A stretch of DNA of 64,000 bases. It comes from Hydrogenophilales bacterium 28-61-23. GTDB taxonomy: Bacteria > Pseudomonadota > Gammaproteobacteria > Burkholderiales > Thiobacillaceae. The notes under the pieces were generated by a model that did no database searches, was not told the DNA's origin, and was given only the letters and a program-made list of their open reading frames with translations. The stretch is from NCBI GenBank assembly GCA_002281555.1, contig NCGJ01000001.1:186001-250000 (forward strand), given 5' to 3'. The position numbers and the translations under genes were made by a program. Positions 47,571 through 56,107 of the stretch are shown here, piece after piece; the first letter of the stretch is position 1; the number at the start of each line of letters is the position of its first letter.

Positions 47571-48829
47571 GCGGGGTTCACGGAGGTAGCCAGGAAGGCG
47601 ATCAATTCACGGGTCAGGTCGTATTCCAGACCGCCAGCCAGCGGAATGCCACGGTGGCTGAGGACTGTCGACAGTTCAGGCAGCGCGGCCAGGTCATGCA
47701 GCGTGCCGCTGGCGACCTGATCGAGCGCGTCCTGGTGCCGCCAGGTCAGCAGCGCGCGGGCATGGCGCTGGTCGAGCCATTCGACCGGATCGAGGCGGCC
47801 CGGGAAATCTCGCCAGGCCGACAACAGGAAATGCATCAGCACCCGGTTGCGCGGCCAGTCGAGCAGGCTGTTGAGGCGGCCGCGCCAGCCTTCGTCGAAG
47901 GCGGGAACCAGATGGGCCAGCTCGGACGCCGCCGGCTGGCTGGCCAGCAGGCGATTCAGTTCTCGGTCACGCGCCAGCCAGCGCTGATTCGATTCAGTGG
48001 CGGATTCGGCGTCGGCGGAGCGATCCAGCACCACCATGAAACGGCCGGTGCTGACGCTGGTGAGGTGGGCGAAGACCTCGCGCTCGATGAACAAGGCGAA
48101 ATCGAACAGGGCCTGATCGCTCGACAGCCAGGACAACAAACGGTCGAAACGGGTGCCGTCGGCCAGCGTATGTTTCAGCCAGAGATTGGGATTGCCGCCC
48201 GAGAACAAACCGGAATAAGGCACCACGGCGGCGATGCGCAAACCCAGCGCGGACGCCGTTTCGGCCAGTTCCTCAACCCGGATGCGGCAGGAGTAATTGC
48301 CGAAATCCTCGCTGCTGTCCGGCCGCGGCGGCAGGCCCTTGGCGGCGCAAACGGCATCTTCGTGGTCTTGCGAGTGGATATCGAACACGATGCGTCCATC
48401 CGCCCGCACCACGCGCTTCCATTCGGCCAGAATGTCGCGCCAGTGCGGGAAATGCACCATGACGTTGAGCGACATCAGGGTGTCGAACTCGCCATCGGCA
48501 AAACCCAGTTCGGCGACATCGCGTTGCAGCAGCGTGATCGGCGCGGCGCTGGCGGCGGCCAGCGCGCGGGTCTGATCCAGCATCGCCTGGGAGCTGTCCA
48601 CCCCGGTCACGACGTAACCATCGCGCGCCAGCGGTAACGAGGCCCGGCCGGTGCCGATGCCGACATCGAGCACTTTCTTGCCGACCGCGAAACGGCGGCA
48701 CAACTCGACTTCGACTTCGTTCTTGAGCCGGTTGCTGCCCCGGTTCTCCACCATGCGCCGGTGATACCAGGCGACCATGCCCGGGTTTTTCCAGGCATCG
48801 GTTTTCCAGTCGATCAGGTCTCGTTCCAT
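47567..48829 (-). CDS. SAM-dependent methyltransferase with an unrecognised C-terminal region
   Basis: This 420-residue protein has an N-terminal class I methyltransferase (about residues 30-200) with motif I VLDVGIGTGRASLPLA and post-I GVDSSQ. Motif IV is LMSLNVMVHFPHW and motif VI-like is RIVFDIHSQD. The C-terminal half, from about 230, is helical with no family I recognise. It is encoded between pseI and the giant glycosyltransferase, overlapping the latter by ATGA. Methylation of the nonulosonate or of a flagellin glycan is the simplest inference, though methylation of another sugar is possible. Confidence 0.85.
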   Translation of the reverse strand: MERDLIDWKTDAWKNPGMVAWYHRRMVENRGSNRLKNEVEVELCRRFAVGKKVLDVGIGTGRASLPLARDGYVVTGVDSSQAMLDQTRALAAASAAPITLLQRDVAELGFADGEFDTLMSLNVMVHFPHWRDILAEWKRVVRADGRIVFDIHSQDHEDAVCAAKGLPPRPDSSEDFGNYSCRIRVEELAETASALGLRIAAVVPYSGLFSGGNPNLWLKHTLADGTRFDRLLSWLSSDQALFDFALFIEREVFAHLTSVSTGRFMVVLDRSADAESATESNQRWLARDRELNRLLASQPAASELAHLVPAFDEGWRGRLNSLLDWPRNRVLMHFLLSAWRDFPGRLDPVEWLDQRHARALLTWRHQDALDQVASGTLHDLAALPELSTVLSHRGIPLAGGLEYDLTRELIAFLATSVNPA

Positions 48830-48848
48830 TCCGGTTTTCCTTGCGTTG

Positions 48849-49913
48849 TCAGGCCAACAAATCCCAGGACATCGGTGTGCCGCGCCGAACGTCGCGCCCG
48901 ACCCGCTTGCCGATCAAAGTGTCGTACAGGCCCGGCGCCAGGCCATAGCCGGGACGGATGGCGCGCAGATTGGCCGCGCTCAGCACGTCGCCGGCGCGCA
49001 CATCGGCCACGATATAAAGCGAGCGGCGGAACACCAGGGAATTCTTCTCCGCTTCGCTCGGGCCGTAGCTCACCTGGCCCAAAGCCCGCCAGGCGCGTTC
49101 GCTTTCAACCCGCAGTTGCGCGAACTCTTCCGGCTCCAGCGAGAAGGTGGAGTCGACACCGCCATCGTCGCGACGCAGCGTGAAGTGCTTTTCGATCACC
49201 GTCGCGCCCAGCGCCACGCTGGCGACCGCCACGCCGAGACCCATGGTGTGGTCGGACAGGCCGACTTCGATGTTGCCAGCCGCGCAAGCGAACAAGTCGC
49301 GCAGATGCGGAATGGTGAGCAGATTGGTGTTCTCGGGCGTGGCCGGATAGGTGCTGGTGCATTTGAGCAACACCAGATCGCGGCAACCGGCGGCACGGGC
49401 GGCGCGCACGCTCTCGTCCAGTTCCGCCACCGTGGCCATGCCGGTGGAAATGATCATCGGCTTGCCGGTGGCCGCCACCTTGCGTATCAGCGGCAGGTCG
49501 GTGTTCTCGAAAGACGCGATCTTGTAGGCGGGAACGTTCAGTTGTTCCAGGAAATCGACGGCGGTTTCGTCGAACGGTGTGGAAAACGCCAGCATGCCGC
49601 GTTGCCGCGCCCGTTCGAATATCGGCTGGTGCCATTCCCACGGGGTGTAGGCCTGTCGATACAGCGCGTGCAGCGACTGCCCGCCCCACAGGGGATGCTC
49701 GACATGGAACTCGCCTTCATCCAGATCCAGCGTCATGGTGTCGGCGGTATAGGTCTGAATCTTCAGCGCATGCGCGCCGGCCTGGGCGGCGGCATCGACG
49801 ATGGCCAGCGCCCGCTCCAGCGACTGGTTGTGATTGCCGGACATTTCGGCGATCAGGAAGGGCGGCTGGCCGCGGCCGATGGCGCGTCCACCGATGGCGA
49901 TCTCAAGACTCAT
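48849..49913 (-). CDS. pseI: Pseudaminic acid synthase PseI
   Basis: This enzyme condenses the 2,4-diamido-hexose with phosphoenolpyruvate to form pseudaminic acid. The 354-residue NeuB-family protein has the TIM-barrel signatures FLIAEMSGNHNQSLERA, ALKIQTYTADTMTLD, PYK-like VPAYKIASFENTD, GKPMIISTGMA and SDHTMG. A C-terminal SAF antifreeze-like domain follows (SLYIVADVRAGDVLSAANLRAIRPGYGL). The GGQSLHALYRQAYTPWEWH stretch is characteristic of PseI rather than NeuB or LegI. It overlaps the formyltransferase gene by 11 bases and follows pseB, pseC, pseF and pseG. Confidence 0.93.
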   Translation of the reverse strand: MSLEIAIGGRAIGRGQPPFLIAEMSGNHNQSLERALAIVDAAAQAGAHALKIQTYTADTMTLDLDEGEFHVEHPLWGGQSLHALYRQAYTPWEWHQPIFERARQRGMLAFSTPFDETAVDFLEQLNVPAYKIASFENTDLPLIRKVAATGKPMIISTGMATVAELDESVRAARAAGCRDLVLLKCTSTYPATPENTNLLTIPHLRDLFACAAGNIEVGLSDHTMGLGVAVASVALGATVIEKHFTLRRDDGGVDSTFSLEPEEFAQLRVESERAWRALGQVSYGPSEAEKNSLVFRRSLYIVADVRAGDVLSAANLRAIRPGYGLAPGLYDTLIGKRVGRDVRRGTPMSWDLLA

Positions 49914-50550
49914 GGGGTTCGACTTTTCTCAGGGTGATTTCGTAACGATGGCCAAGGTAATCGAAGAATGCCGGATATCTGTCCGCATCCGCCACCCGCA
50001 GCAGGTTGAACTGTTCCGCAATACTGCGTTGAACATCAAGCCGACTATCCTCGGGCGTGCGTTTTCGATAGTAACTGGGTTCGCCGGCCTGAGTCCGGGG
50101 CTGGATGGTGTCCAGATGCGCGATGGCGAAATCCATCAGCGCCAGTTCCGCGTCGAACAGCGCGGCATTGATCTCATCGACCAGTTCATGCCCGGCAAAA
50201 TGCAGCCGGATTTGATGCCAGATTGCGCCGCTATCGACCTTGTCGCCGGCTTCCAGCAGCGTGACCGGAATGTCGGCGCACCCGGCCAGAATCTGCCAGA
50301 CCAGGGGCGACCAACCGCGTCCTTGCGGCAGATCGCTGGCATGGATCACCAGACTGGCGCGATAACGGGCGCGCGTATCGGCATCAATGACTTCATTGCA
50401 GGAAATCAAAAACAACATTTCCCCGCCGCTCAATTGGGCCCGGCCTTGCGCCAGTTCCACCGTGTGGGCCGGGCGCCGGGCGGCGCACCATTGCAGCAGG
50501 CGGGGGTAAATCGGGTGTCCGGAATCCGAACACAAGACTGAAATTCTCAT
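49903..50550 (-). CDS. Formyltransferase-fold protein in the position of PseH
   Basis: This 215-residue protein resembles the catalytic domain of methionyl-tRNA formyltransferase and sugar N-formyltransferases. LVIHASDLPQGRGWSP corresponds to the N10-formyl-THF-binding LPxxRG loop with the active-site His. GDKVDSGAIW carries the likely catalytic Asp, and SCNEVI may hold the partner Asn. It lacks the C-terminal tRNA-binding domain. In known pseudaminic acid pathways this slot is filled by PseH, a GNAT acetyltransferase; none is present here. I infer N-formylation of the 4-amino group of the altrose intermediate, giving a 7-N-formyl nonulosonate. It overlaps pseG and pseI. Confidence 0.85.
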   Translation of the reverse strand: MRISVLCSDSGHPIYPRLLQWCAARRPAHTVELAQGRAQLSGGEMLFLISCNEVIDADTRARYRASLVIHASDLPQGRGWSPLVWQILAGCADIPVTLLEAGDKVDSGAIWHQIRLHFAGHELVDEINAALFDAELALMDFAIAHLDTIQPRTQAGEPSYYRKRTPEDSRLDVQRSIAEQFNLLRVADADRYPAFFDYLGHRYEITLRKVEPHES

Positions 50551-51563
50551 CCCGACAGAGCCTCCACCACCCTGCCGCAGCCGGCCCCATCGACCATTTC
50601 CAGACAGGCCTGCCGCATGGCTTTGCGTTGCGCGGGTGCGTCGAGCAGCGCGACGATGGCTTCGGCCAAGCGTTCGGCGCTCACCGCGCCGGCATCACCG
50701 ACCCAGGTCAACATCCCCGCCGCCTGGGCCGCCGCGGCGATGGGACGCTGGTTGTCGGCAAAGGTAATCGCCAGCGCGGGCAGGCCGACGCAGGCGCGCT
50801 CCCAGGTCACCACGCCGGACGCACCGATAGCCAGATCGGCGCGCGCCATCAACCCGGCCAGATCGTCGGCCTGACAGTGGAAGTGCGTGCCGGGGCGCGT
50901 GGCGCAGCGGGCTTTCAGCCGGTCGCAATACGGGTAAGCCTGGCCGACGACCACCTCCACGAGCAGATCGAATCGTTCAAGGCGATCCAGCGCGTCCAGC
51001 GTCAAACCGGTCAGGTCGAGCGGATCGCTGCCACCGAAACAGACCAGGATATTGCCGACGCTGTCCAGGCCTGGCGCGATCGCGACTCGGGCGCGCTGAA
51101 ACTCCGGGCGCAGCAAGGCATAACTCGGGCCAAGCAGGACACGGCAATCGGCTGGCAGCAACCCGTCATAGCGATGACCGGTTTGCAGGTTCTGGTCCAG
51201 CAGCACGTCGCAATCGTGCATGCGGTCGGCCAGATCGTCGATGGCCAGGATGGATTCCACCAGACCGCGCTGTGCCCGTTCCCAATCGGCACCCAGCGCG
51301 TAGTGGTCCACCACCAGCCAGTCGTGCGGCGCGCCGACGGCGAGCGCCTGGCTGCTGGCGGCGGCATCCGGCATCGCATCCGGCAGCCAGTCGAGCGCAT
51401 GGCCGCGCGCGAGGATCAGGTCACCCAGATGGCCGGGCGAGGGCCGGCAAAGAAATCGCGTCCGCGCGCCGCGCTCGAGCAATTTATCGGCCAGAGTCAG
51501 GCAGCGCATGACGTGGCCGGCACCTATCTGGACCGACGCATCGGCACGAAAGGCCACCTTCAT
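50547..51563 (-). CDS. pseG: UDP-2,4-diacetamido-2,4,6-trideoxy-L-altropyranose hydrolase PseG
   Basis: PseG removes UDP from the diacylamido-altrose before condensation by PseI. The 338-residue GT-B-like protein begins KVAFRADASVQIGAGHVMRC, the family start with the G-x-G-H motif, and has VVDHYALGADWE. C-terminal signatures are VCFGGSDPLDLTGL and GASGVVTWERACVGLPAL. I chose the ATG at 51563 because it overlaps the pseF stop as ATGA; the longer upstream frame runs inside pseF. With formylation instead of acetylation the true substrate would be the N-formyl analogue. Confidence 0.93.
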   Translation of the reverse strand: MKVAFRADASVQIGAGHVMRCLTLADKLLERGARTRFLCRPSPGHLGDLILARGHALDWLPDAMPDAAASSQALAVGAPHDWLVVDHYALGADWERAQRGLVESILAIDDLADRMHDCDVLLDQNLQTGHRYDGLLPADCRVLLGPSYALLRPEFQRARVAIAPGLDSVGNILVCFGGSDPLDLTGLTLDALDRLERFDLLVEVVVGQAYPYCDRLKARCATRPGTHFHCQADDLAGLMARADLAIGASGVVTWERACVGLPALAITFADNQRPIAAAAQAAGMLTWVGDAGAVSAERLAEAIVALLDAPAQRKAMRQACLEMVDGAGCGRVVEALSG

Positions 51564-52264
51564 GCGCCGAGTTCTCCGTTTTCGTGCAGCGCGGTAAACA
51601 TCAACTCGGCACGCCGCCAATCTTCCTCGGTGTCGATATCCTGAACCCGATGCCGGGGCAGGATCAGCGGCAGCGATAGCGGCGAGAACAGGATTTCGTC
51701 GTCGAGAAACGCCCTCGCCCGTCCCCAATAGAACTGGCCGGCGTCATGCCATGCCGGCTCCAGGTCTTGCGAGCGGGTGGCTCGATATTCCGGGTACATC
51801 GCCTCCACTTCGCCCCGCGCGTTCAGCCGCAAGGCGCGTTGAATGGGAAAGGGAAAACTGGTGACGGAGAAAACAAAGGATTTACCGGAATCGAGCAGAC
51901 GGTCATGGCCCGCACGCAGATCGCTGGCTTGCACGAATGGCGCGGTGGCATAGAGACAACAGGCGACTTCCACCGGCATGCCATGATCGTCATGCCAGCG
52001 GATGGCCTGTTTGACCACGGCGTTGGTGCCGGTGTGGTCGTCGGCGAGATCGCGGGGGCGCGTGAAAGGCGTTTCCGCGCCGTGCTTGCGCGCCACTTCG
52101 GCAATCTCTTCATTGTCGGTGGACACCATCACCCGGTCGAACAAGCCGGTCTCCAGCGCGGCCTGGATCGACCAGGCGACGATCGGCCGGCCGGCGAACA
52201 GGCGGATGTTCTTGCGCGGTATGCGCTTGCTGCCACCGCGTGCCGGAATCACACAGAGTTTCAC
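51560..52264 (-). CDS. pseF: Pseudaminic acid cytidylyltransferase PseF
   Basis: PseF activates the nonulosonic acid with CTP, giving the CMP-sugar donor. The 234-residue protein has the NeuA/PseF signature PARGGSKRIPRKNI, the DTNEEI-type region (STDNEEIAEVARKHGAE) and the TFVSFPFPIQRAL-like segment FSVTSFPFPIQRAL. The start codon is GTG at 52264, overlapping the pseC stop as GTGA. In Campylobacter and Helicobacter this is the last enzyme before flagellin glycosylation. Confidence 0.93.
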   Translation of the reverse strand: MKLCVIPARGGSKRIPRKNIRLFAGRPIVAWSIQAALETGLFDRVMVSTDNEEIAEVARKHGAETPFTRPRDLADDHTGTNAVVKQAIRWHDDHGMPVEVACCLYATAPFVQASDLRAGHDRLLDSGKSFVFSVTSFPFPIQRALRLNARGEVEAMYPEYRATRSQDLEPAWHDAGQFYWGRARAFLDDEILFSPLSLPLILPRHRVQDIDTEEDWRRAELMFTALHENGELGA

Positions 52265-53421
52265 GCCAAAGCCTCGCGCAGCGCAGCCACCACCCGGTCT
52301 TGTTCGGTGTCGCTCAGACCGGGATAGAGCGGCAAGGTGATGGCCCGGACGTAGTAGTCCTCGGCGACCGGAAAATCACCGGCGGAAAAACCGAGGCGCC
52401 GGTAATCCGGCTGCAAATGCACCGGAATGTAATGAACGTTGACGCCGATGCCCGCCGCGCGCAGCTGCTCGAACACGGCGCGACGGCGACTGGCGGCGTG
52501 CAACCGGATGACATAAAGATGCCAGGCGCTGGCGCTAGCCGGGTCGCGCCAGGGCGTCGTCAACGGCAGATCGGCAAGCAAACGGTCGTAACGGTCGGCC
52601 AGACGCCGACGCGCGTCGACGAAGCGGTCCAAACGCCGCAACTGAGATTCGCCCAATGCGGCTTGCAGATCGGTCATCCGATAGTTGAAACCGAGTTCGA
52701 CCTGTTCGTAGTACCAAGGGCCGTGCGCCGCCTGTGCCGCGGCATCGCGGGCGATGCCGTGGCTGCGCAGGCGGGCCATGCGCTCAGCCAAACGCGGATC
52801 GTTGGTCAGCGCCATGCCGCCCTCGCCGGTGGTGACGATCTTGACCGGGTGGAAACTGAACACGGTAATGTCGGCGTAGCGGCCATTGCCGATGGGCTGG
52901 TCCTGGTAACGCCCGCCGATGGCATGCGAAGCATCTTCGACGATGCGGAAACCGTAGCGTTGCGCCAGCGCGTTGATCGCGGACATGTCGCAACTCTGGC
53001 CGGCGAAATGAACCGGCACGACCACTTTGGGCAATTTGCCCGCCTTTTCGGCCTGTGCCAGTTTGGCCGCCAGTGCGGCGGGAGACAGGTTGAGGCTGTG
53101 CGGATCGATATCGACGAAATCGATTTCCGCGCCGCAATAACGGGCACAGTTGGCGGATGCGACGAAGGTGTTTGGGGTCGTCCAGAGGCTGTCGCCCGGC
53201 CCCAGGCCCAGCGCCAGGCAGGCCAGATGCAGCGCCGACGTCGCGCTGTTGACGGCGACGGCATGCCGCGCCCCGCAACAATTCGCCACGGCTTTCTCGA
53301 ACCGAGGCACGGCCGGACCTTGTGTCAGCCAATCGGATTGCAGTACCGCCACGACCGCGGCAATGTCTTCACTGCTGATGTCCTGACGGCCGTAGGGAAT
53401 CACGCTAGGACCTGGATTCAC
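52261..53421 (-). CDS. pseC: UDP-4-amino-4,6-dideoxy-N-acetyl-altrosamine transaminase PseC
   Basis: PseC is a PLP-dependent aminotransferase that puts an amino group on C4 of the PseB product. The 386-residue DegT/AroH-family protein has IPYGRQDISSEDIAAV at the start and VAVNSATSALHLACLAL. The internal-aldimine lysine is in SFHPVKIVTTGEGG, and ELGFNYRMTDLQAALG and NVHYIPVHLQPDY follow, all matching PseC. I chose the GTG at 53421, two bases after the pseB stop; the open frame extends upstream within pseB without similarity. Confidence 0.93.
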   Translation of the reverse strand: MNPGPSVIPYGRQDISSEDIAAVVAVLQSDWLTQGPAVPRFEKAVANCCGARHAVAVNSATSALHLACLALGLGPGDSLWTTPNTFVASANCARYCGAEIDFVDIDPHSLNLSPAALAAKLAQAEKAGKLPKVVVPVHFAGQSCDMSAINALAQRYGFRIVEDASHAIGGRYQDQPIGNGRYADITVFSFHPVKIVTTGEGGMALTNDPRLAERMARLRSHGIARDAAAQAAHGPWYYEQVELGFNYRMTDLQAALGESQLRRLDRFVDARRRLADRYDRLLADLPLTTPWRDPASASAWHLYVIRLHAASRRRAVFEQLRAAGIGVNVHYIPVHLQPDYRRLGFSAGDFPVAEDYYVRAITLPLYPGLSDTEQDRVVAALREALA

Positions 53422-53423
53422 GC

Positions 53424-54437
<1,014 letters not shown>

Positions 54438-54486
54438 TTAGTGCGACAGCATTATTCGGTTGCCTGGGAACACGGCTTGCCAGAGT

Positions 54487-54861
54487 TCAGACTTCCCCTC
54501 TCAGACCGGCAGCCACGTTTAGATTAATGTTGATCAACGCATCCAGTTTTTCCGGTGCGGGATAAGCCAATGTCTCGAATGTACGTCGGTCAACAAAAAA
54601 GCTCAGCGCCAGAATGTTGCGCTTGATTTCATCCGGAAGCGGATTGTCCTGCATTGAAATTTCGGCTTGAAAAAAAGTCCAGACGCGCTGGTTATAGCTA
54701 AGGGCGTCTTCGAGCTCGGCGTCATGGTTATCTCGAGCCCAATTTTCTTTGATGGATTGCAACTGCACTGCGGCTTTAGTTAAAACAGTCGCTTCGATAT
54801 CACGTTGGGACAACGTCGCTTTTTCTACGTTGCGGTATGCATCAAGCGGATTTGCGGGCAT
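54487..54861 (-). CDS. flaF: Flagellin regulator FlaF
   Basis: FlaF promotes flagellin translation or secretion in Alphaproteobacteria, acting against FlbT. The 124-residue protein has the family pattern NPLDAYRNVEKATLSQRDIEATVL, LYNQRVWTFFQAEI-type ALSYNQRVWTFFQAEI, LPDEIKRNILALSFFVDRRTFE and INININ-type LININLNVAAGL. It overlaps flbT by 20 bases and lies between flbT and the pseudaminic acid genes. The assignment is by recognisable family pattern; function is taken from the family. Confidence 0.9.
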   Translation of the reverse strand: MPANPLDAYRNVEKATLSQRDIEATVLTKAAVQLQSIKENWARDNHDAELEDALSYNQRVWTFFQAEISMQDNPLPDEIKRNILALSFFVDRRTFETLAYPAPEKLDALININLNVAAGLRGEV

Positions 54862-55240
54862 TGCTGACCAACTCCTGTTCGTAACGAATCAATTCACGCG
54901 CCACTTTCAGCGCCTGGTAATACTGACCGTCAAGCACATAATTACTCACTTTTCCAATGAACTCCACCGTACTGGGCGCGGCTTGAATAACTGCTTTGAC
55001 TTCATCCCAGTAGAACTGGTGATAGCGCGCCATGTTTGGCGTATCCATGTACATCATCTGGACAGCCAGGTATATCCGTTTACAAGGCGTGTCGGCATCG
55101 CTCTCCTTCAAGATATCTTTTTCACGCAGGACGGGTACGTCATTCAAAACCGCCAATTGGCAACGGCTGTCACCATTAACAAGAACGGCCCCACCGAGAA
55201 AAATCTTCTCGTGGGGCCGCAGATCTAGTTTAAGAGGCAT
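54842..55240 (-). CDS. flbT: Flagellin mRNA regulator FlbT
   Basis: FlbT binds the leader of flagellin mRNA and represses or destabilises it in Caulobacter when flagellum assembly is incomplete. The 132-residue protein begins PLKLDLRPHEKIFLGGAVLVNGD, the family start, with KRIYLAVQMMYMD in the middle and the YYQALKVARELIRYEQELV helix near the C-terminus. It lies 18 bases after the gene of unknown function and overlaps flaF. A likely target is the flagellin leader at 57011-57085. Confidence 0.9.
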   Translation of the reverse strand: MPLKLDLRPHEKIFLGGAVLVNGDSRCQLAVLNDVPVLREKDILKESDADTPCKRIYLAVQMMYMDTPNMARYHQFYWDEVKAVIQAAPSTVEFIGKVSNYVLDGQYYQALKVARELIRYEQELVSNARKSA

Positions 55241-55258
55241 GGAGGCCCATCACTTCGG

Positions 55259-56044
55259 TTACTTGGACTCCGCCGCTTGCACCAGTTGGTATCCATTACC
55301 ACCGATACCACGTTTTCCTAGTTCAGCAATTTGTTGACGGACGCCGGTCGCTTCGCTTTTTGATTCAGGTGAGTCCGCCTGCCTCACGAAGCCAACCACA
55401 TCCTTCCACATCCCAGTCTGAAAATCTTCCAGAGAGGAATTCAAGGCTTTGACTTGGCCAAGCACTTTGCTGACGTCCGCATCGGTTGCCACAGACGGAT
55501 CAAGTACAGGTATTTCCCATAACCGATCCTTGATAGCCTTAACCGCATCGGATGAAACAGCCGTAACAGCCGTATCGCCCGCCTTGGTTACAGCATCACC
55601 CCGAGTGCCCAATAGTTGCCCAACCGTATCGACAGCATCAGGACGCGGGAAAGTCAGCGCATCGATCTGCTTGCGCAGACCAGTTAAATCGTTGAGCAAC
55701 AAGACACGTTCCGGACTGCCGATCGGGTAAGGCGGATACATCTTAACAATCGCGCTCAAACTACTCTCGACCTTGTCCAGCAGTTGCCCTGCTTTCTCAA
55801 CGGCATTACCCACTTCCCGCACAACTGACGCCGCTTTATTCAGCGAATCCTGGCCCACTTGCAATTGAGCAAACACCCCAGCCACTTGCGTAGCCACAGT
55901 AGCCTGCCCTTCACGCGCGACCCCGAATTCCGGCACCACAGCATCTTCCGGGCGTACCAGACCGGTTGAACGATGAATAGGCGCCGCACCAGATTGACCA
56001 ACCACCGAGTAACCTAGGCCAGCCCCTGAGATTTCAGTGACCAT
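55259..56044 (-). CDS. Protein of unknown function in the flagellin operon, 261 residues
   Basis: I do not recognise this family. The start is the ATG at 56044, preceded by a strong GGAGGGGG ribosome-binding site. The protein is soluble, with no signal peptide. It is helical and rich in Val/Ala/Gln in the first half (VATQVAGVFAQLQVGQDSLN, then VVREVGNAVEKAGQLLDKVE), suggesting a coiled coil, and has a Pro-rich turn YPPYPIGSPERVLLLNDL. It ends GIGGNGYQLVQAAESK. It sits between flagellin and flbT on the same strand, so a chaperone, cap or flagellin-secretion role is possible. Nothing in the sequence shows this directly. Confidence 0.75.
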   Translation of the reverse strand: MVTEISGAGLGYSVVGQSGAAPIHRSTGLVRPEDAVVPEFGVAREGQATVATQVAGVFAQLQVGQDSLNKAASVVREVGNAVEKAGQLLDKVESSLSAIVKMYPPYPIGSPERVLLLNDLTGLRKQIDALTFPRPDAVDTVGQLLGTRGDAVTKAGDTAVTAVSSDAVKAIKDRLWEIPVLDPSVATDADVSKVLGQVKALNSSLEDFQTGMWKDVVGFVRQADSPESKSEATGVRQQIAELGKRGIGGNGYQLVQAAESK

Positions 56045-56058
56045 TTTTACCCCCTCCC

Positions 56059-56082
56059 CGCGCGGATCCATGAACCCGCGCG
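56059..56082 (-). other. Hairpin in the flagellin intercistronic region
   Basis: CGCGCGG and CCGCGCG form a 7-bp stem around a 10-base loop, 26 bases after the flagellin stop codon and just before the ribosome-binding site of the next gene. There is no T-run. It could protect the 3' end of flagellin mRNA and keep flagellin more abundant than the downstream genes. Confidence 0.5.
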
Positions 56083-56107
56083 AGTCAAGTTACCGAGCAT
56101 TTCTAAA

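Noticed and set aside
42921-47720. Two long frames (966 and 612 codons) antisense to the giant glycosyltransferase
   Set aside because: They are complementary to recognised glycosyltransferase and methyltransferase motifs and show no motif of their own.
48849-49913. Sialic acid or legionaminic acid synthase (NeuB or LegI) instead of PseI
   Set aside because: The presence of PseB, PseC and PseG and the PseI-type YRQAYTPWEWH motif favour pseudaminic acid.
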